A DNA stretch of 53,000 bases. Origin: Owenia fusiformis. Its lineage: Eukaryota > Annelida > Polychaeta > Sabellida > Oweniidae. Below the pieces are notes generated by a model. It was not told where the DNA came from, made no database searches, and worked only from the letters and a program-made list of their open reading frames with translations. Below are positions 21,081 to 29,832 of this stretch, in pieces (position 1 is the stretch's first letter; every line of letters starts with the position of its first letter). The position numbers and the translations under genes are program-made. Location: contig CAIIXF020000791.1 of assembly GCA_903813345.2 (NCBI GenBank), forward strand, positions 1 through 53,000, written 5' to 3'.

Positions 21081-21895
21081 AAGTCATTCTAGGTTAAAGG
21101 CAGAATCGGATATATGTAGGTGACAAAATTACAAGCAACATGTACAATTGACGTACTTATCTATTCCTTACAATCTCAAATACAATATCTCACAAAATAT
21201 TTACGATATGTTAGAAATTGATGAAGTTATAATAGATTAAAAGTGCAAAATTGTAAATAATAAGTAACCATTCTTATAGAAGAAATATACAAAAGTCATT
21301 GTTGTAAACTCTTTAGTTTTCCTGAAATAAAGTGTGCAGTTTTGGGATTTTTAGATAATAGACATGAAAAGGAATGACATAAGCCAGAAATATTCTAAAA
21401 TTGAAACAATTTTTTTGTTAGACTGCTTGCTAGATCCGATTCTCTCTTTAAATGTCAATATCTAGGTTTACGCGTTCTTTACCCTTGGTCTGAGATTCGA
21501 CCCTTGATGAGGCATGATTAGGTGACCTGAAGTCAAGGTCATTCCTATGTAAAATATCAATATCTATGTATTTGGTGATTTAAAGTCCTTTCGGCTGCTG
21601 TGACCCTTGACAACCAACGATTAGGTGAACTGAGTTCAAGGCCAATGTAACTGGGTCAAGTTTGTTTCAAGATCAAAAATACTTATACGCCAGTATATAA
21701 ATTTATGACAACATTGGATAGGGGGTCAGAAAAAAGTCTAAATCAAATATATATTTTTAGATCTATTTTTCAGAATGAATTAAGACTTATTTAGGTATGC
21801 CATAAGAAAATACAAAAATAAAGCGAATACGAAACTAAAGCCTATACATGACGTCAACGGCCGGAATCATAATTTGGCGCACTTTTCAACATCTA

Positions 21896-23546
21896 CACTG
21901 TTGCTCATAAATATGGAATATTTTATAGATACGAACTGTTCGATGGAATTTCTACAAAATTATAACATTTTGATGAAAATTTGTAATGTGTTCTCATTCC
22001 CTCATCAGTTTTGCATATAAAACTGATTGGTATGAAAAGTTAAAACATTTATGGTTGATTAAACTTGTATTCACTCAGGTGACCCCATGACATCATGATA
22101 TTGGTAACTTGAAAGAGGTGTCCAAATCTTAGTTGTAATCATTGTGCACATTTTATAAAAATTTAATTTAGAGTTGGAAGGGTTTTTTGAAGGCATGCCC
22201 CATAGAATAAGCGAAAAAGAGCATGGCAGGTCATAGGGATGGCGCTCTCTGGCATGAAACAAACTGCCATTGCCAGGACCCTAGGAGTGTTTCAGGAACA
22301 GTCTTTAAGATTTTGCAGTGATACCAATATAGGCACTGGAATATGACTCCAGGTCACAGTAATAGTAGCCCGAGAGAGAAAAATGTAAGAAAAGACCACC
22401 AACAGCTGCATTTATGTCATCAAAATCGCTTAAAGTCAACCAGTAGTCTACGAGATGAATGGCTGTCTCACCTCAAAAACCCGTGTTCCAGAGCTATAAA
22501 CAACCAGTGATTTCTTTATAACAGATGCAAGGCCATAATACATTTAAAGAGACCACAGCTGACTGATCATAACAAAGAAAGGTGCCTTCAATGGGCTGGA
22601 AAGCACCAAAAACGTTGGACCTAATCTTTGATGTCATATGACAGCATGTGAAGAAATAAAATGTGTCCTCCACAATGTTAATAATTGTGTTAGTTTCTGT
22701 CATAGACCAGGGGAAAGAGACAATAAGGACACTTACTGATGTGGCAGTCCATGAAGGCGACCCTATTTATGTTTGGAGCAGTATTACAGAGGTTGTTTGG
22801 AGCAGTATTACCGAAATTGCACCCCCTTGGTGATTCCCAAACATAATTTCAGAGTAAATTGCTCTTTTGGACCTCCATCAAGTACCACATGTAAACAGAG
22901 TGTTTTGGGGCAACATTCAACTGCAGAATGATCATGCTGTTGCATATGCTAGTGGCATCGTGTTGGATTACATCAGGGCAGGCAATGTGGACCAGCTACC
23001 ATGGACACAAAAGTCAGCCAATCAGGCTAATGCAGAGCAAATATGGGACGACCTTGGTAATGAGATTCGTGACTTGGACCCCCATCTCAAAATTTAGACA
23101 CATTACGCACTGCCCAGATTGAGGAATGGGGCCTTGTTTCACTTTGAAAGGTCAGATGTTTCATTCAATGCTGGTCCCGTAGGGTTGATGCTCTGATTGC
23201 AGCACAAAGAGGACATAACACATATTAGTGCTATCATTGGATAGAGGACACTTCAATCTTCATGACCAGATGTTTTTTTTGTTTGATCTGTTTTACAGGA
23301 CGATTTGGATCGGGGTATTTTGAAAATGCCAAAATTCTTAGCGTACCCCTGTTTAAGTAACAGAAATTTTCTAAACTTAAATGTTAATATTTTTTCTCTA
23401 AAAAATGTTGATTTGTAGGTGAAATATGTGGTTATGATTCGCCTAGAAAATAAATGTCTGGGCCAACTCCAAATAAATGTTCTATTACTCCAAACTTTTA
23501 ATTCGGAGCTGCAAATTGTAATATTCCATATTTATGAGCAACAGTG
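21896..23546 (+). mobile_element. Tc1/mariner transposon inserted in repeat A1
   Basis: 1651 bp with perfect 27-bp terminal inverted repeats (21896-21922 and 23520-23546) starting CACTGTTGCTCATAAATATG. It is flanked by TA at 21894-21895 and 23547-23548. The intact repeat A2 shows the empty TA site at 29578-29579, so the insertion post-dates the retroelement. Confidence 0.97.
22242..23097 (+). pseudogene. Tc1-like transposase pseudogene
   Basis: An N-terminal helix-turn-helix fragment reads LSGMKQTAIARTLGV near 22245-22290. Stops and shifts follow throughout. The C-terminal catalytic part, at about 22867-23097, reads NDHAVAYASGIVLDYIRAGN, then DQLPWTQKS and AEQIWDDLG. It corresponds to the family's DNARPHTA and SPDLNPIEHLWD blocks. 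Within the latter, PDLNP is lost although the Glu before the QIWD stretch remains. Many stops between the two fragments make it inactive, yet the terminal repeats are perfect. The copy could have been moved by a sister element's transposase. Confidence 0.85.
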
Positions 23547-24034
23547 TACAATAACAAGCAAGACGTAGCAAGCCATACTTCAAGCCATACAATCCATATT
23601 TCAAGTTAAGTCAAACGTCATAGAGTAAGTACAATAAAAGCATAATAATGATAATTAAATAATCATAGAATATACTAAAAAGTCCATTAGATGTTGAAAT
23701 AATAGTCAAAACATAGATGTAAACATAGATGTAGATAGATATAACAGACAACTATGAAAACAATAAGCTAGCATAGTCCTAGTACACATCCTCTGATCCT
23801 AATTTAGTAAAACAATCTTGTTTCTTTTCAAATTAGATTGTGATATGAGTTATTAAGGTTCTAATTTCTTATGACAACTTTTTAATTAATAAGTGGTATG
23901 CACTTAGAGTTTGCTTTTCTTGCTAAGTTCCATTACAACTTTTGGTCCTTTCCCTTTGGCACTTCTGCTTATATATTTAGATTTTCTCTTTGATACATAG
24001 ATAAATCTATTGATTAAAAAATCTCTTTCAGAGT

Positions 24035-24642
24035 ATGGATAACGAAATGAAATTGGCTATAGTAGGTAGCAGTTTAGTTGGAAATGTTTTTAAGGCTAAT
24101 CCTAAATGGAAATTTAAATCTAAAACAAAAATAACATGGCACTTTAAGCCAGGAGGTCACATTGATGACTTAGATAATTCAACAGTAAATTTCAAAACCC
24201 TTAGACCCAACATTGTGTTTTTGCAAACTGTGGGTAATGATTGTTCTGACGCAGGGAAAGATTACTCCGAATCAATAAATTTTCACATTTCAACTATAAC
24301 AGAGAATTATTTGAAAACCATTTCCATCATTCAAAAGAAACTTTCTGAGAAAAATGTAATTTTAGTTGGGAAAATTCCGATTAGATCATATCATTGGAAG
24401 CATTTGAAGCACAAAAGTGATATTGAACGTACTAATATAATCATAAATGGCGTCAACAAAGAAATTCATCAACAGCAAAATTTCCATGACTTTATATTTT
24501 GGCGATCAAGAGGATTGGAGGATGTTGTAACAAGTGGACTTTTAAAGAGCATGGTACTCATTTAAATTATCAAGGCCTATTAAAGCATAAGAAAGCAATC
24601 AAATACGCATTTATCCATGCATTGGGTATATTAGATAGTTAA
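24035..24642 (+). pseudogene. SGNH/GDSL-hydrolase-like ORF of the Ngaro element, frameshifted
   Basis: The frame opens with an ATG and gives 176 codons to a stop at 24565. An N-terminal strand with LAIVGSSLVGN (residues 7-17) matches block I of SGNH hydrolases, with Ser13 at the nucleophile position and Asp of GDS replaced by Ser. VGND at 66-69 matches block III. Block V (the catalytic His) is read only in another frame, as HGTHLNYQG (about 24550-24576), continuing to a stop at 24640-24642. A shift near the T-run at about 24543-24548 separates them. The Asp of the DxxH pair is His here. Hydrolase domains of this type are known from some Ngaro and CR1 elements; their role is unclear, with lipid or ester cleavage proposed. 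A captured host gene is less likely given the position between A1 and Gag. Confidence 0.7.
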
Positions 24643-25131
24643 GTAAGTATCTAATTGTTTTTAATATTGAATACAAATAGTTCAAAGTATCTTAAAAGCA
24701 GTTGAGGAAACATTAAATAATGAATTTCTTTGACTTATTTGTTATTCAAATATATTAGCATAACTTTAGCATAGCTTTAGCATTATTAACAGTATTAATA
24801 ATATAGCAACAGTATTAACAATACTATTTAACTTTAGTTGATAACTTAAATGTTAAAACTAAAGTAAAGAGTGTCACAGGCATGTAATTAAAGTACGATT
24901 TTTAATAATTCGATTTATATATTTTTTCTTTTTAACTAGATAATATAATTACTCATTTCTTTCACTTTTGAAGTACTTTAATTGCAAGAGACAACTATAT
25001 AGCGTTGGAATAGAATAGTCTATTTTAACAAGGTTTGGCATGGGCCAGTGAAATTGATTTACATAGGTCAATTTCACTACCATAGCTCGGGAGCAATCTC
25101 ATTAGCAAAAGTTGTTTCTTTATTAGGCCTG

Positions 25132-26370
25132 ATGGCAGATAAAGATACTACAGGAGAGCATAGTTACTCAAAGCGATCAACAGATGATCAAAGAAAGACA
25201 AAAGAGTCACCCCCAAGAATTGATACCACTCCTAAAACTACAGCAAATATAATACCTCAAGCTACTCCAACCTTTCAAATACAACCACAATGGGGACAGG
25301 TTTATCAGCCAATGCAAAATTGGCAAATGCCAAATTGGTATTCTCCTTATCAAAACTGGACAATGGGCCCACCTCAAATGACTAATTTCACTCCAACCAT
25401 GTTTCCCAATTTGAGCTTCAATAATCCGATATCATCAACTTCACCTTCAGCGTCTCAAGGAGCTCCACCAATAAATACCACACAAACAGCTACCAAAAGC
25501 ACAAGTACAACAAGCACTAATATGACAAATCAACAACATTTGAATCCATCAAATAACAGGCCTAATATATCCAATGTTCCACAAGCAATTCCTAATATAG
25601 GACAGATTGGAGGTCAAAATGTTCCACCAAATATCATCCCACCACCACAAAACCCAGGTATGTTCTGCCTAAATGCAGTTCCAAATGCCGACATGATAGG
25701 TAGCATTATTAACTCTTCACTTCGAGATAAAATATGGTCCAATGAATTCGTAGAATTGCATAAGCTAATCCAAGATGATCTTGAAAATGAAAATGAAGGT
25801 TTTGAGGTAACTATAAAACAAGGAAATCAAATCATCATTCCTACCAAAAAGGGGAAAAAGTTTCTGTCATATCCTGATTGGTCCAAGGCGATGTATACAT
25901 ATATAAGCATATACATCTTGAAATATCCTCAAACTGCTCCAGCATTGATGTCTTATATGGCAAACATTCTAGAAATGAAGAATAGAGGTATGAATTGGGG
26001 GCAATATGACAGATCATTCAGACAAGCTAGAGCTAATACCCTTGCACCTTTGGATGTGATTGATGGGGCAAAATGGTTGAAAGCAACACCTTATTACAAA
26101 GTTAATGTGGATAAATCAGACCAAGATAATTTAAAACGTTCAGATCGTTCTGATAACACAATAGAACCATTCATACCCAATGGGTTTTGTTGGAAGTTCC
26201 ATAAGGGGAAAAAATGTGAAAAGGGAGATTCATGTGTGGGTCATCATTATTGTCCAGCTTGTGGGGAAGGTGAGGTCCATAGAGCAATAAATTGCAATGA
26301 AGCCAAGGCTAATCCTTTTCGAGGAAAAGGAAAAGGAAAATTCCAATACAGTCGAAAGCGAAAAAACTAA
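25132..26370 (+). CDS. Gag-like protein of the Ngaro element
   Basis: The start is set at the ATG at 25132; the frame is open upstream to 25048 but without ATG. This gives 412 codons. Residues 1-180 are Pro/Gln/Asn/Thr-rich, low in charge and probably disordered, with repeated NWQMP- and YQNW-type words. Residues about 195-345 form a globular region (IWSNEFVELHKLI, FLSYPDWSKAMYTYI, WGQYDRSFRQAR). A Cys/His cluster follows from Cys353: CWKFHKGKKC, CVGHHYCPACGEGE and HRAINC, as in DIRS/Ngaro Gag proteins, where it likely binds RNA. The tail is Lys/Arg-rich. The stop at 26370 overlaps the RT frame by 74 nt. It packages element RNA (family inference). No break is visible. Confidence 0.82.
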   Translation: MADKDTTGEHSYSKRSTDDQRKTKESPPRIDTTPKTTANIIPQATPTFQIQPQWGQVYQPMQNWQMPNWYSPYQNWTMGPPQMTNFTPTMFPNLSFNNPISSTSPSASQGAPPINTTQTATKSTSTTSTNMTNQQHLNPSNNRPNISNVPQAIPNIGQIGGQNVPPNIIPPPQNPGMFCLNAVPNADMIGSIINSSLRDKIWSNEFVELHKLIQDDLENENEGFEVTIKQGNQIIIPTKKGKKFLSYPDWSKAMYTYISIYILKYPQTAPALMSYMANILEMKNRGMNWGQYDRSFRQARANTLAPLDVIDGAKWLKATPYYKVNVDKSDQDNLKRSDRSDNTIEPFIPNGFCWKFHKGKKCEKGDSCVGHHYCPACGEGEVHRAINCNEAKANPFRGKGKGKFQYSRKRKN

Positions 26371-27256
26371 CATTTCAAAACTTCCAACTCCTGTCAAATT
26401 GCAAACATTATTAGAATGGTTATCAGGTTATGATGAAAAATTAGTGGAAGAAATCAAGTTAGGTTTTTCTGAAGGATTTAAAATTCCCTTTCATGGATCA
26501 GAATTGAATAGGAAAGATATTAATCAAAATATCAAGCATTTAGATACAGTGTTAAATAAAGTTCAAAAGGAAATCAATTTAGGGAGAGTAGAGGGACCTT
26601 TTAAAAAATGTCCAATTGATGGAATGGTAATATCTCCAATTTTTACAATACCTAAGAAAAACTCATCAGAACAACGAATGATTCATAATCTATCAGCACC
26701 AAAAGGTAAATCTGTAAATGAAGGTATAAATCATGAAGATGCAACAGTTCAATATGGTACTGTAGATGAAACGATTAAGAAAATAAAATCATTAGGAAAA
26801 AATGCATATCTTGCAAAAACAGACGTTAAGTCAGCTTTTAGAATTTTACCGATGCATCCTTCAAATTACTTCATGTTAGGTTTTAAAGTCAACGAGAATT
26901 ACTATTATGATAAAACGTTACCTATGGGATTGTCAGTCTCTTGTAAATATTTTGAATTACTAAGCACAGCAATGCAATGGATAGGAGAAAATAAATTGAA
27001 CATAACACACATGGTTCACATATTAGATGATTTTATAATAATTGAAAACACTCAAGAAGAGTGTAAAAAGTCTCTTGAAAAATTCCTCAATATGTGTGAA
27101 CAAATAGGAGTTCCTATGTCACCAGAGAAAACAGAAGGTCCCCTGCAAGTCATAACCTTTGCAGGTATAGAATTAGATACTGTACATATGGAAGCAAGAT
27201 TGCCAAAAGAGAAATTAGACAAAGCTAAACACTTAATTGATGAAATGTATAAATAA
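26297..27256 (+). CDS. Reverse transcriptase of the Ngaro element (split from RNase H by a frameshift)
   Basis: The frame opens with ATG inside the end of Gag, one base ahead in frame, so expression may need reinitiation or frameshifting. 319 codons. RT blocks: GPFKKCPIDGMVISPIFTIP, QRMIHNLSAPKGKSVN, catalytic block A KTDVKSAFR with Asp176, LPMGLSVSCKYFE, and block C HILDDFIII with Asp244/Asp245. ITFAGIELDT follows. The LDD box and SPIF word resemble DIRS/Ngaro RTs and differ clearly from LINE-type RT (YADD). The stop TAA at 27254-27256 comes at an A-rich run, and RNase H continues in the next frame without loss of sequence. A single-base indel there has split one RT-RNase H polypeptide. Confidence 0.9.
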   Translation: MKPRLILFEEKEKENSNTVESEKTNISKLPTPVKLQTLLEWLSGYDEKLVEEIKLGFSEGFKIPFHGSELNRKDINQNIKHLDTVLNKVQKEINLGRVEGPFKKCPIDGMVISPIFTIPKKNSSEQRMIHNLSAPKGKSVNEGINHEDATVQYGTVDETIKKIKSLGKNAYLAKTDVKSAFRILPMHPSNYFMLGFKVNENYYYDKTLPMGLSVSCKYFELLSTAMQWIGENKLNITHMVHILDDFIIIENTQEECKKSLEKFLNMCEQIGVPMSPEKTEGPLQVITFAGIELDTVHMEARLPKEKLDKAKHLIDEMYK

Positions 27257-27953
27257 AAAGAAAATGACAAAACGGGAAATATTACAAATCATAGGTGTAC
27301 TGAATTATTGTGCCATAATCATTCCATACGGTAGAACTTTTTTGAGAAGGCTGATATCTCTCTCCATGAAAACAAAAGAACTACATTGGCATGTATATAT
27401 CAATGAATCTGCAAAATCTGATTTACAAATATGGAAAACATTTTTGAAAGATTTTAATGGAAAAAGTTTTTTTCTAGATAATGAATGGCAAATAAGAACA
27501 AATAAAACATTGTACACAGATTCATCAACTACTGTAGGATATGGAATAATATTTGGCAATGAATGGATATGTGGAGTATGGCCAGATTCTTGGACCACAT
27601 ATCATATAACAATACTAGAAATATTTCCAATAGTTTTGGGAATATTACTTTGGAAACATGAGTTGTCAAATAAAGCTATTGTAGTTTATACAGATAATGA
27701 AGCTGTCAAACAAATCATAAATAAAGGCACATCTAAAGAACCCACAATTATGAAACTGTTCAGGCCATTAGTATTGTGTTGTTTAAAACATAATATTTTA
27801 ATAAAAGCAGAACACATACCAGGGTTAAAGAATGTAGGTGCGGATGCTTTATCTCGAGGTAAATTACAGGTTTTCAGAGAAGCACATCCATCATCAGAAG
27901 TGAACCAAAAAATAGTTCCAAAACATCTTCTACCGAAGAATTGGAATCTATAA
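27237..27953 (+). CDS. RT thumb and RNase H domain of the Ngaro element
   Basis: The frame opens with TTG and overlaps the RT frame by 20 nt, so it is the displaced second half of the RT-RNase H protein rather than a separate gene. Thumb region: ILQIIGVLNYCAIIIPYGRT. RNase H: LYTDSSTTVGYG with Asp95, LEIFPIVLG with Glu128, VYTDNEAV with Asp153, and GADALSR with Asp203. All four metal-binding residues are present. The domain removes the RNA strand during reverse transcription. It ends at 27953 after overlapping the recombinase frame by 13 nt. Except for the frameshift, the domain looks functional. Confidence 0.88.
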   Translation: MMKCINKKKMTKREILQIIGVLNYCAIIIPYGRTFLRRLISLSMKTKELHWHVYINESAKSDLQIWKTFLKDFNGKSFFLDNEWQIRTNKTLYTDSSTTVGYGIIFGNEWICGVWPDSWTTYHITILEIFPIVLGILLWKHELSNKAIVVYTDNEAVKQIINKGTSKEPTIMKLFRPLVLCCLKHNILIKAEHIPGLKNVGADALSRGKLQVFREAHPSSEVNQKIVPKHLLPKNWNL

Positions 27954-28807
27954 GATATAATCTGATAAACAATGCACAAACAGAAAGTACACATGATGTT
28001 TATAAAAGATCGTGGAAAAAGTTAGAACAATTTGGTCAAATTTATAACATAAAAATATTGCCTTTGTCTACGCAAAATCTCAGCTTATTTATTTCATATT
28101 TAGTGCAACAAAATTATGCAACATCAACAATTCAAACTATTGTATCAGCAATAGCTTATTTTCACAAAATAAATAATTTCTCAGATCCAACCAACTCATA
28201 TATTATTAAACAAATGTTATTAGGCATGCAGAAAACGAGACCAAGTGTAGACAAAAGACAACCAATTACTCAAAATTTATTACATCAAATGATTATGCAT
28301 TTACCCATAGCATTACATTCTTCATATGATTGCATACTGATGAAGACCATGTACCTCTTTGCTTTTTATGGATTGCTACGTATAGGAGAAATAACAAATT
28401 CTCAACACAATCTACAGCTTAGTGATGTTCAAATAAATGGTAATAGTGAAATAACTATTAGATTTAGATCTTTTAAACACAGCAAACAGCCTGAAACAAT
28501 TCATATTAAAAAAGAAATCAATCCTCTCTTTTGCCCAGTTCAAGCTTACAGGGAATATTTAGAGGTACGTGGTTTTCAAGAGGGCTCATTATTTTTGAGA
28601 CAAAATGCTCCAATAACTTCACAGTTCTTTAATACTATATTAAAATCAATCTTGAGAAGTTGTGGAGCTGATACAGAAACAATTAAAGCGCATAGCTTCA
28701 GGATAGGTGGAGCTACATTTTTTGTAACAATAAAAAATTACAGTGACACAGAAATACAAAGATTGGGTAGATGGAAGTCTAATGCTTTTTTAAAATATAT
28801 AAGATAA
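27941..28807 (+). CDS. Tyrosine recombinase (integrase) of the Ngaro element
   Basis: 288 codons from TTG. No early ATG exists in this frame, so translation probably depends on the overlap with the RNase H frame. An N-terminal SAM-like, core-binding part (THDVYKRSWKKLEQFG, TIQTIVSAIAYFHKI) is followed by the catalytic domain: Arg147 in YGLLRIGEI, His251-x-x-Arg254 in KAHSFRIGG, Trp278 in RLGRWKS, and nucleophile Tyr286 in KYIR two residues before the stop. All residues of the R-H-x-x-R-(H/W)-Y set are present. The enzyme integrates a circular DNA intermediate by strand exchange, without target duplication, in contrast to DDE integrases. DIRS/Ngaro recombinases often end soon after the Tyr, so this is not a truncation. 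Confidence 0.92.
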   Translation: MESIRYNLINNAQTESTHDVYKRSWKKLEQFGQIYNIKILPLSTQNLSLFISYLVQQNYATSTIQTIVSAIAYFHKINNFSDPTNSYIIKQMLLGMQKTRPSVDKRQPITQNLLHQMIMHLPIALHSSYDCILMKTMYLFAFYGLLRIGEITNSQHNLQLSDVQINGNSEITIRFRSFKHSKQPETIHIKKEINPLFCPVQAYREYLEVRGFQEGSLFLRQNAPITSQFFNTILKSILRSCGADTETIKAHSFRIGGATFFVTIKNYSDTEIQRLGRWKSNAFLKYIR

Positions 28808-28838
28808 CATATAACAATTTAAATAAGTTTGAGATTCA

Positions 28839-28861
28839 AGTAACTTAGCGGTAGCAAGTTA
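28839..28861 (+). promoter_or_regulatory. Hairpin 1 of a threefold hairpin set in the Ngaro 3' region
   Basis: GTAACTT (28839-28845) pairs perfectly with AAGTTAC (28855-28861) around the loop AGCGGTAGC. A further 6-bp hairpin, ACTGAT/ATCAGT, sits between this and the next copy at 28867-28885. Confidence 0.75.
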
Positions 28862-28888
28862 CACAATACTGATGTTCAAGATCAGTCT

Positions 28889-28909
28889 GATACTTAGCGG
28901 TAGCAAGTA
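28889..28909 (+). promoter_or_regulatory. Hairpin 2 of the set
   Basis: ATACTT/AAGTAT stem around the identical loop AGCGGTAGC; an outer G-T pair can extend it. Relative to hairpin 1, two neighbouring stem pairs are swapped on both sides, which keeps the pairing. Confidence 0.75.
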
Positions 28910-29033
28910 TTTGATTGTATCCTTTATAACTTTTAATTAAATGTCCAAGAAAATTATATAGTCTTAAGTTTAGCATAATTTATAAGTAACAAGTCACATA
29001 ATTATAATATGTCAATTGTAAGGTATAAGTTTG

Positions 29034-29054
29034 ATACTTAGCGGTAGCAAGTAT
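29034..29054 (+). promoter_or_regulatory. Hairpin 3 of the set
   Basis: Same stem and loop as hairpin 2; similarity extends a few bases on each side (TTTGATACTTAGCGGTAGC). It lies about 155 bp before repeat B1. Confidence 0.75.
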
Positions 29055-29208
29055 TAGACTATATCTTTTATTTATATTCAAATATACCAATAAAATATTC
29101 ATATTGTTAATATATTGGTTTTCTTGATTATAATTTTATTATTAGTGGGGCAATTGTAACTTCATAATCATAAAAACAATGAAGGTATATATAGAAGTCA
29201 CAATTAGT

Positions 29209-29352
29209 GGCGAATAACCCCACATCAAATGAGAAATTATAAGGTAAGAACATTAATTAGCTTAATTAACTTTATTTGAATTAAGAGTAATTAAAATTGT
29301 CTTTAAATAGGCTCCCTATCTCACACACACGCTAGACAATGAAAGGCATAAA
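29209..29352 (+). repeat. Split direct repeat B1
   Basis: GGCGAATAACCCCACATCAA through CTAGACAATGAAAGGCATAA. It matches 29688-29832 with about one substitution and abuts A2. Confidence 0.93.
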
Positions 29353-29628
29353 TACTTATACGCCAGTATATAAATTTATGACAACATTGGATAGGGGGTC
29401 AGAAAAAAGTCTAAAATCAAATATATATTTTTAGATCTATTTTTCAGAATGAATTAATACTTATTTAGGTATGCCAAAAGAAAATACGAAAATAAAGCGA
29501 ATACGAAACTAAAGCCTATACATGACGTCAACGGCGGGAATCATAATTTGGCGCACTTTTCAACATCTACAATAACAAGCAAGACGTAGCAAGCCATACT
29601 TCAAGCCATACAATCCATATTTCAAGTT
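29350..29628 (+). repeat. Split direct repeat A2 (uninterrupted copy)
   Basis: Matches A1 from AAATACTTATACGCCAG to CATATTTCAAGTT and retains the empty TA site (29578-29579) for the Tc1 insertion seen in A1. It is followed by 59 bp of A2-specific sequence (CCCACCACCATCCCC...) before B2. Confidence 0.93.
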
Positions 29629-29687
29629 CCCACCACCATCCCCAAAATCGCCACCTCAAATAGATTAAAGTATAGTAAGTATGTAGA

Positions 29688-29832
29688 GGCGAATAACCCC
29701 ACATCAAATGAGAAATTATAAGGTAAGAACATTAAATAGCTTAATTAACTTTATTTGAATTAAGAGTAATTAAAATTGTCTTTAAATAGGCTCCCTATCT
29801 CACACACACGCTAGACAATGAAAGGCATAAAT
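29688..29832 (+). repeat. Split direct repeat B2, right end of the Ngaro element
   Basis: Near-identical to B1. Right of it the AAGGTCA-rich host repeat resumes (TTAATATCTAAGTATTTGGC), in the phase and orientation expected from the left flank at 21430-21677. Confidence 0.9.

Larger units (their letters stand above)
21678..23607 (+). repeat. Split direct repeat A1, interrupted by Tc1/mariner
   Basis: AAATACTTATACGCCAGTAT through CAACATCTA (to 21895), then CAATAACAAGCAAGACG to TTTCAAGTT (23547-23607). It is nearly identical to 29350-29628. Features include ACATGACGTCAACGGC, a CRE-like word that could serve as promoter (inference). After 23607 the copies diverge completely. Confidence 0.92.
21678..29832 (+). 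mobile_element. Ngaro-like tyrosine-recombinase retrotransposon with split direct repeats
   Basis: Order: A1 (21678-21895 plus 23547-23607), ORFs (SGNH-like, Gag, RT, RNase H, tyrosine recombinase), B1 (29209-29352), A2 (29350-29628), B2 (29688-29832). A1 and A2 are near-identical, as are B1 and B2. This A1...B1-A2-B2 layout is that of the Ngaro/VIPER branch of DIRS-like elements. The lack of a methyltransferase domain also fits Ngaro. No target duplication is seen, as expected for recombinase-mediated insertion. Two frameshifts make this copy inactive although the repeats are little diverged. Confidence 0.9.

Noticed and set aside
25048-25131. GTG start for the Gag-like protein
   Set aside because: Non-ATG initiation is not needed; an in-frame ATG at 25132 directly precedes the low-complexity N-terminus. 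The upstream 28 codons may be leader or an exon end.
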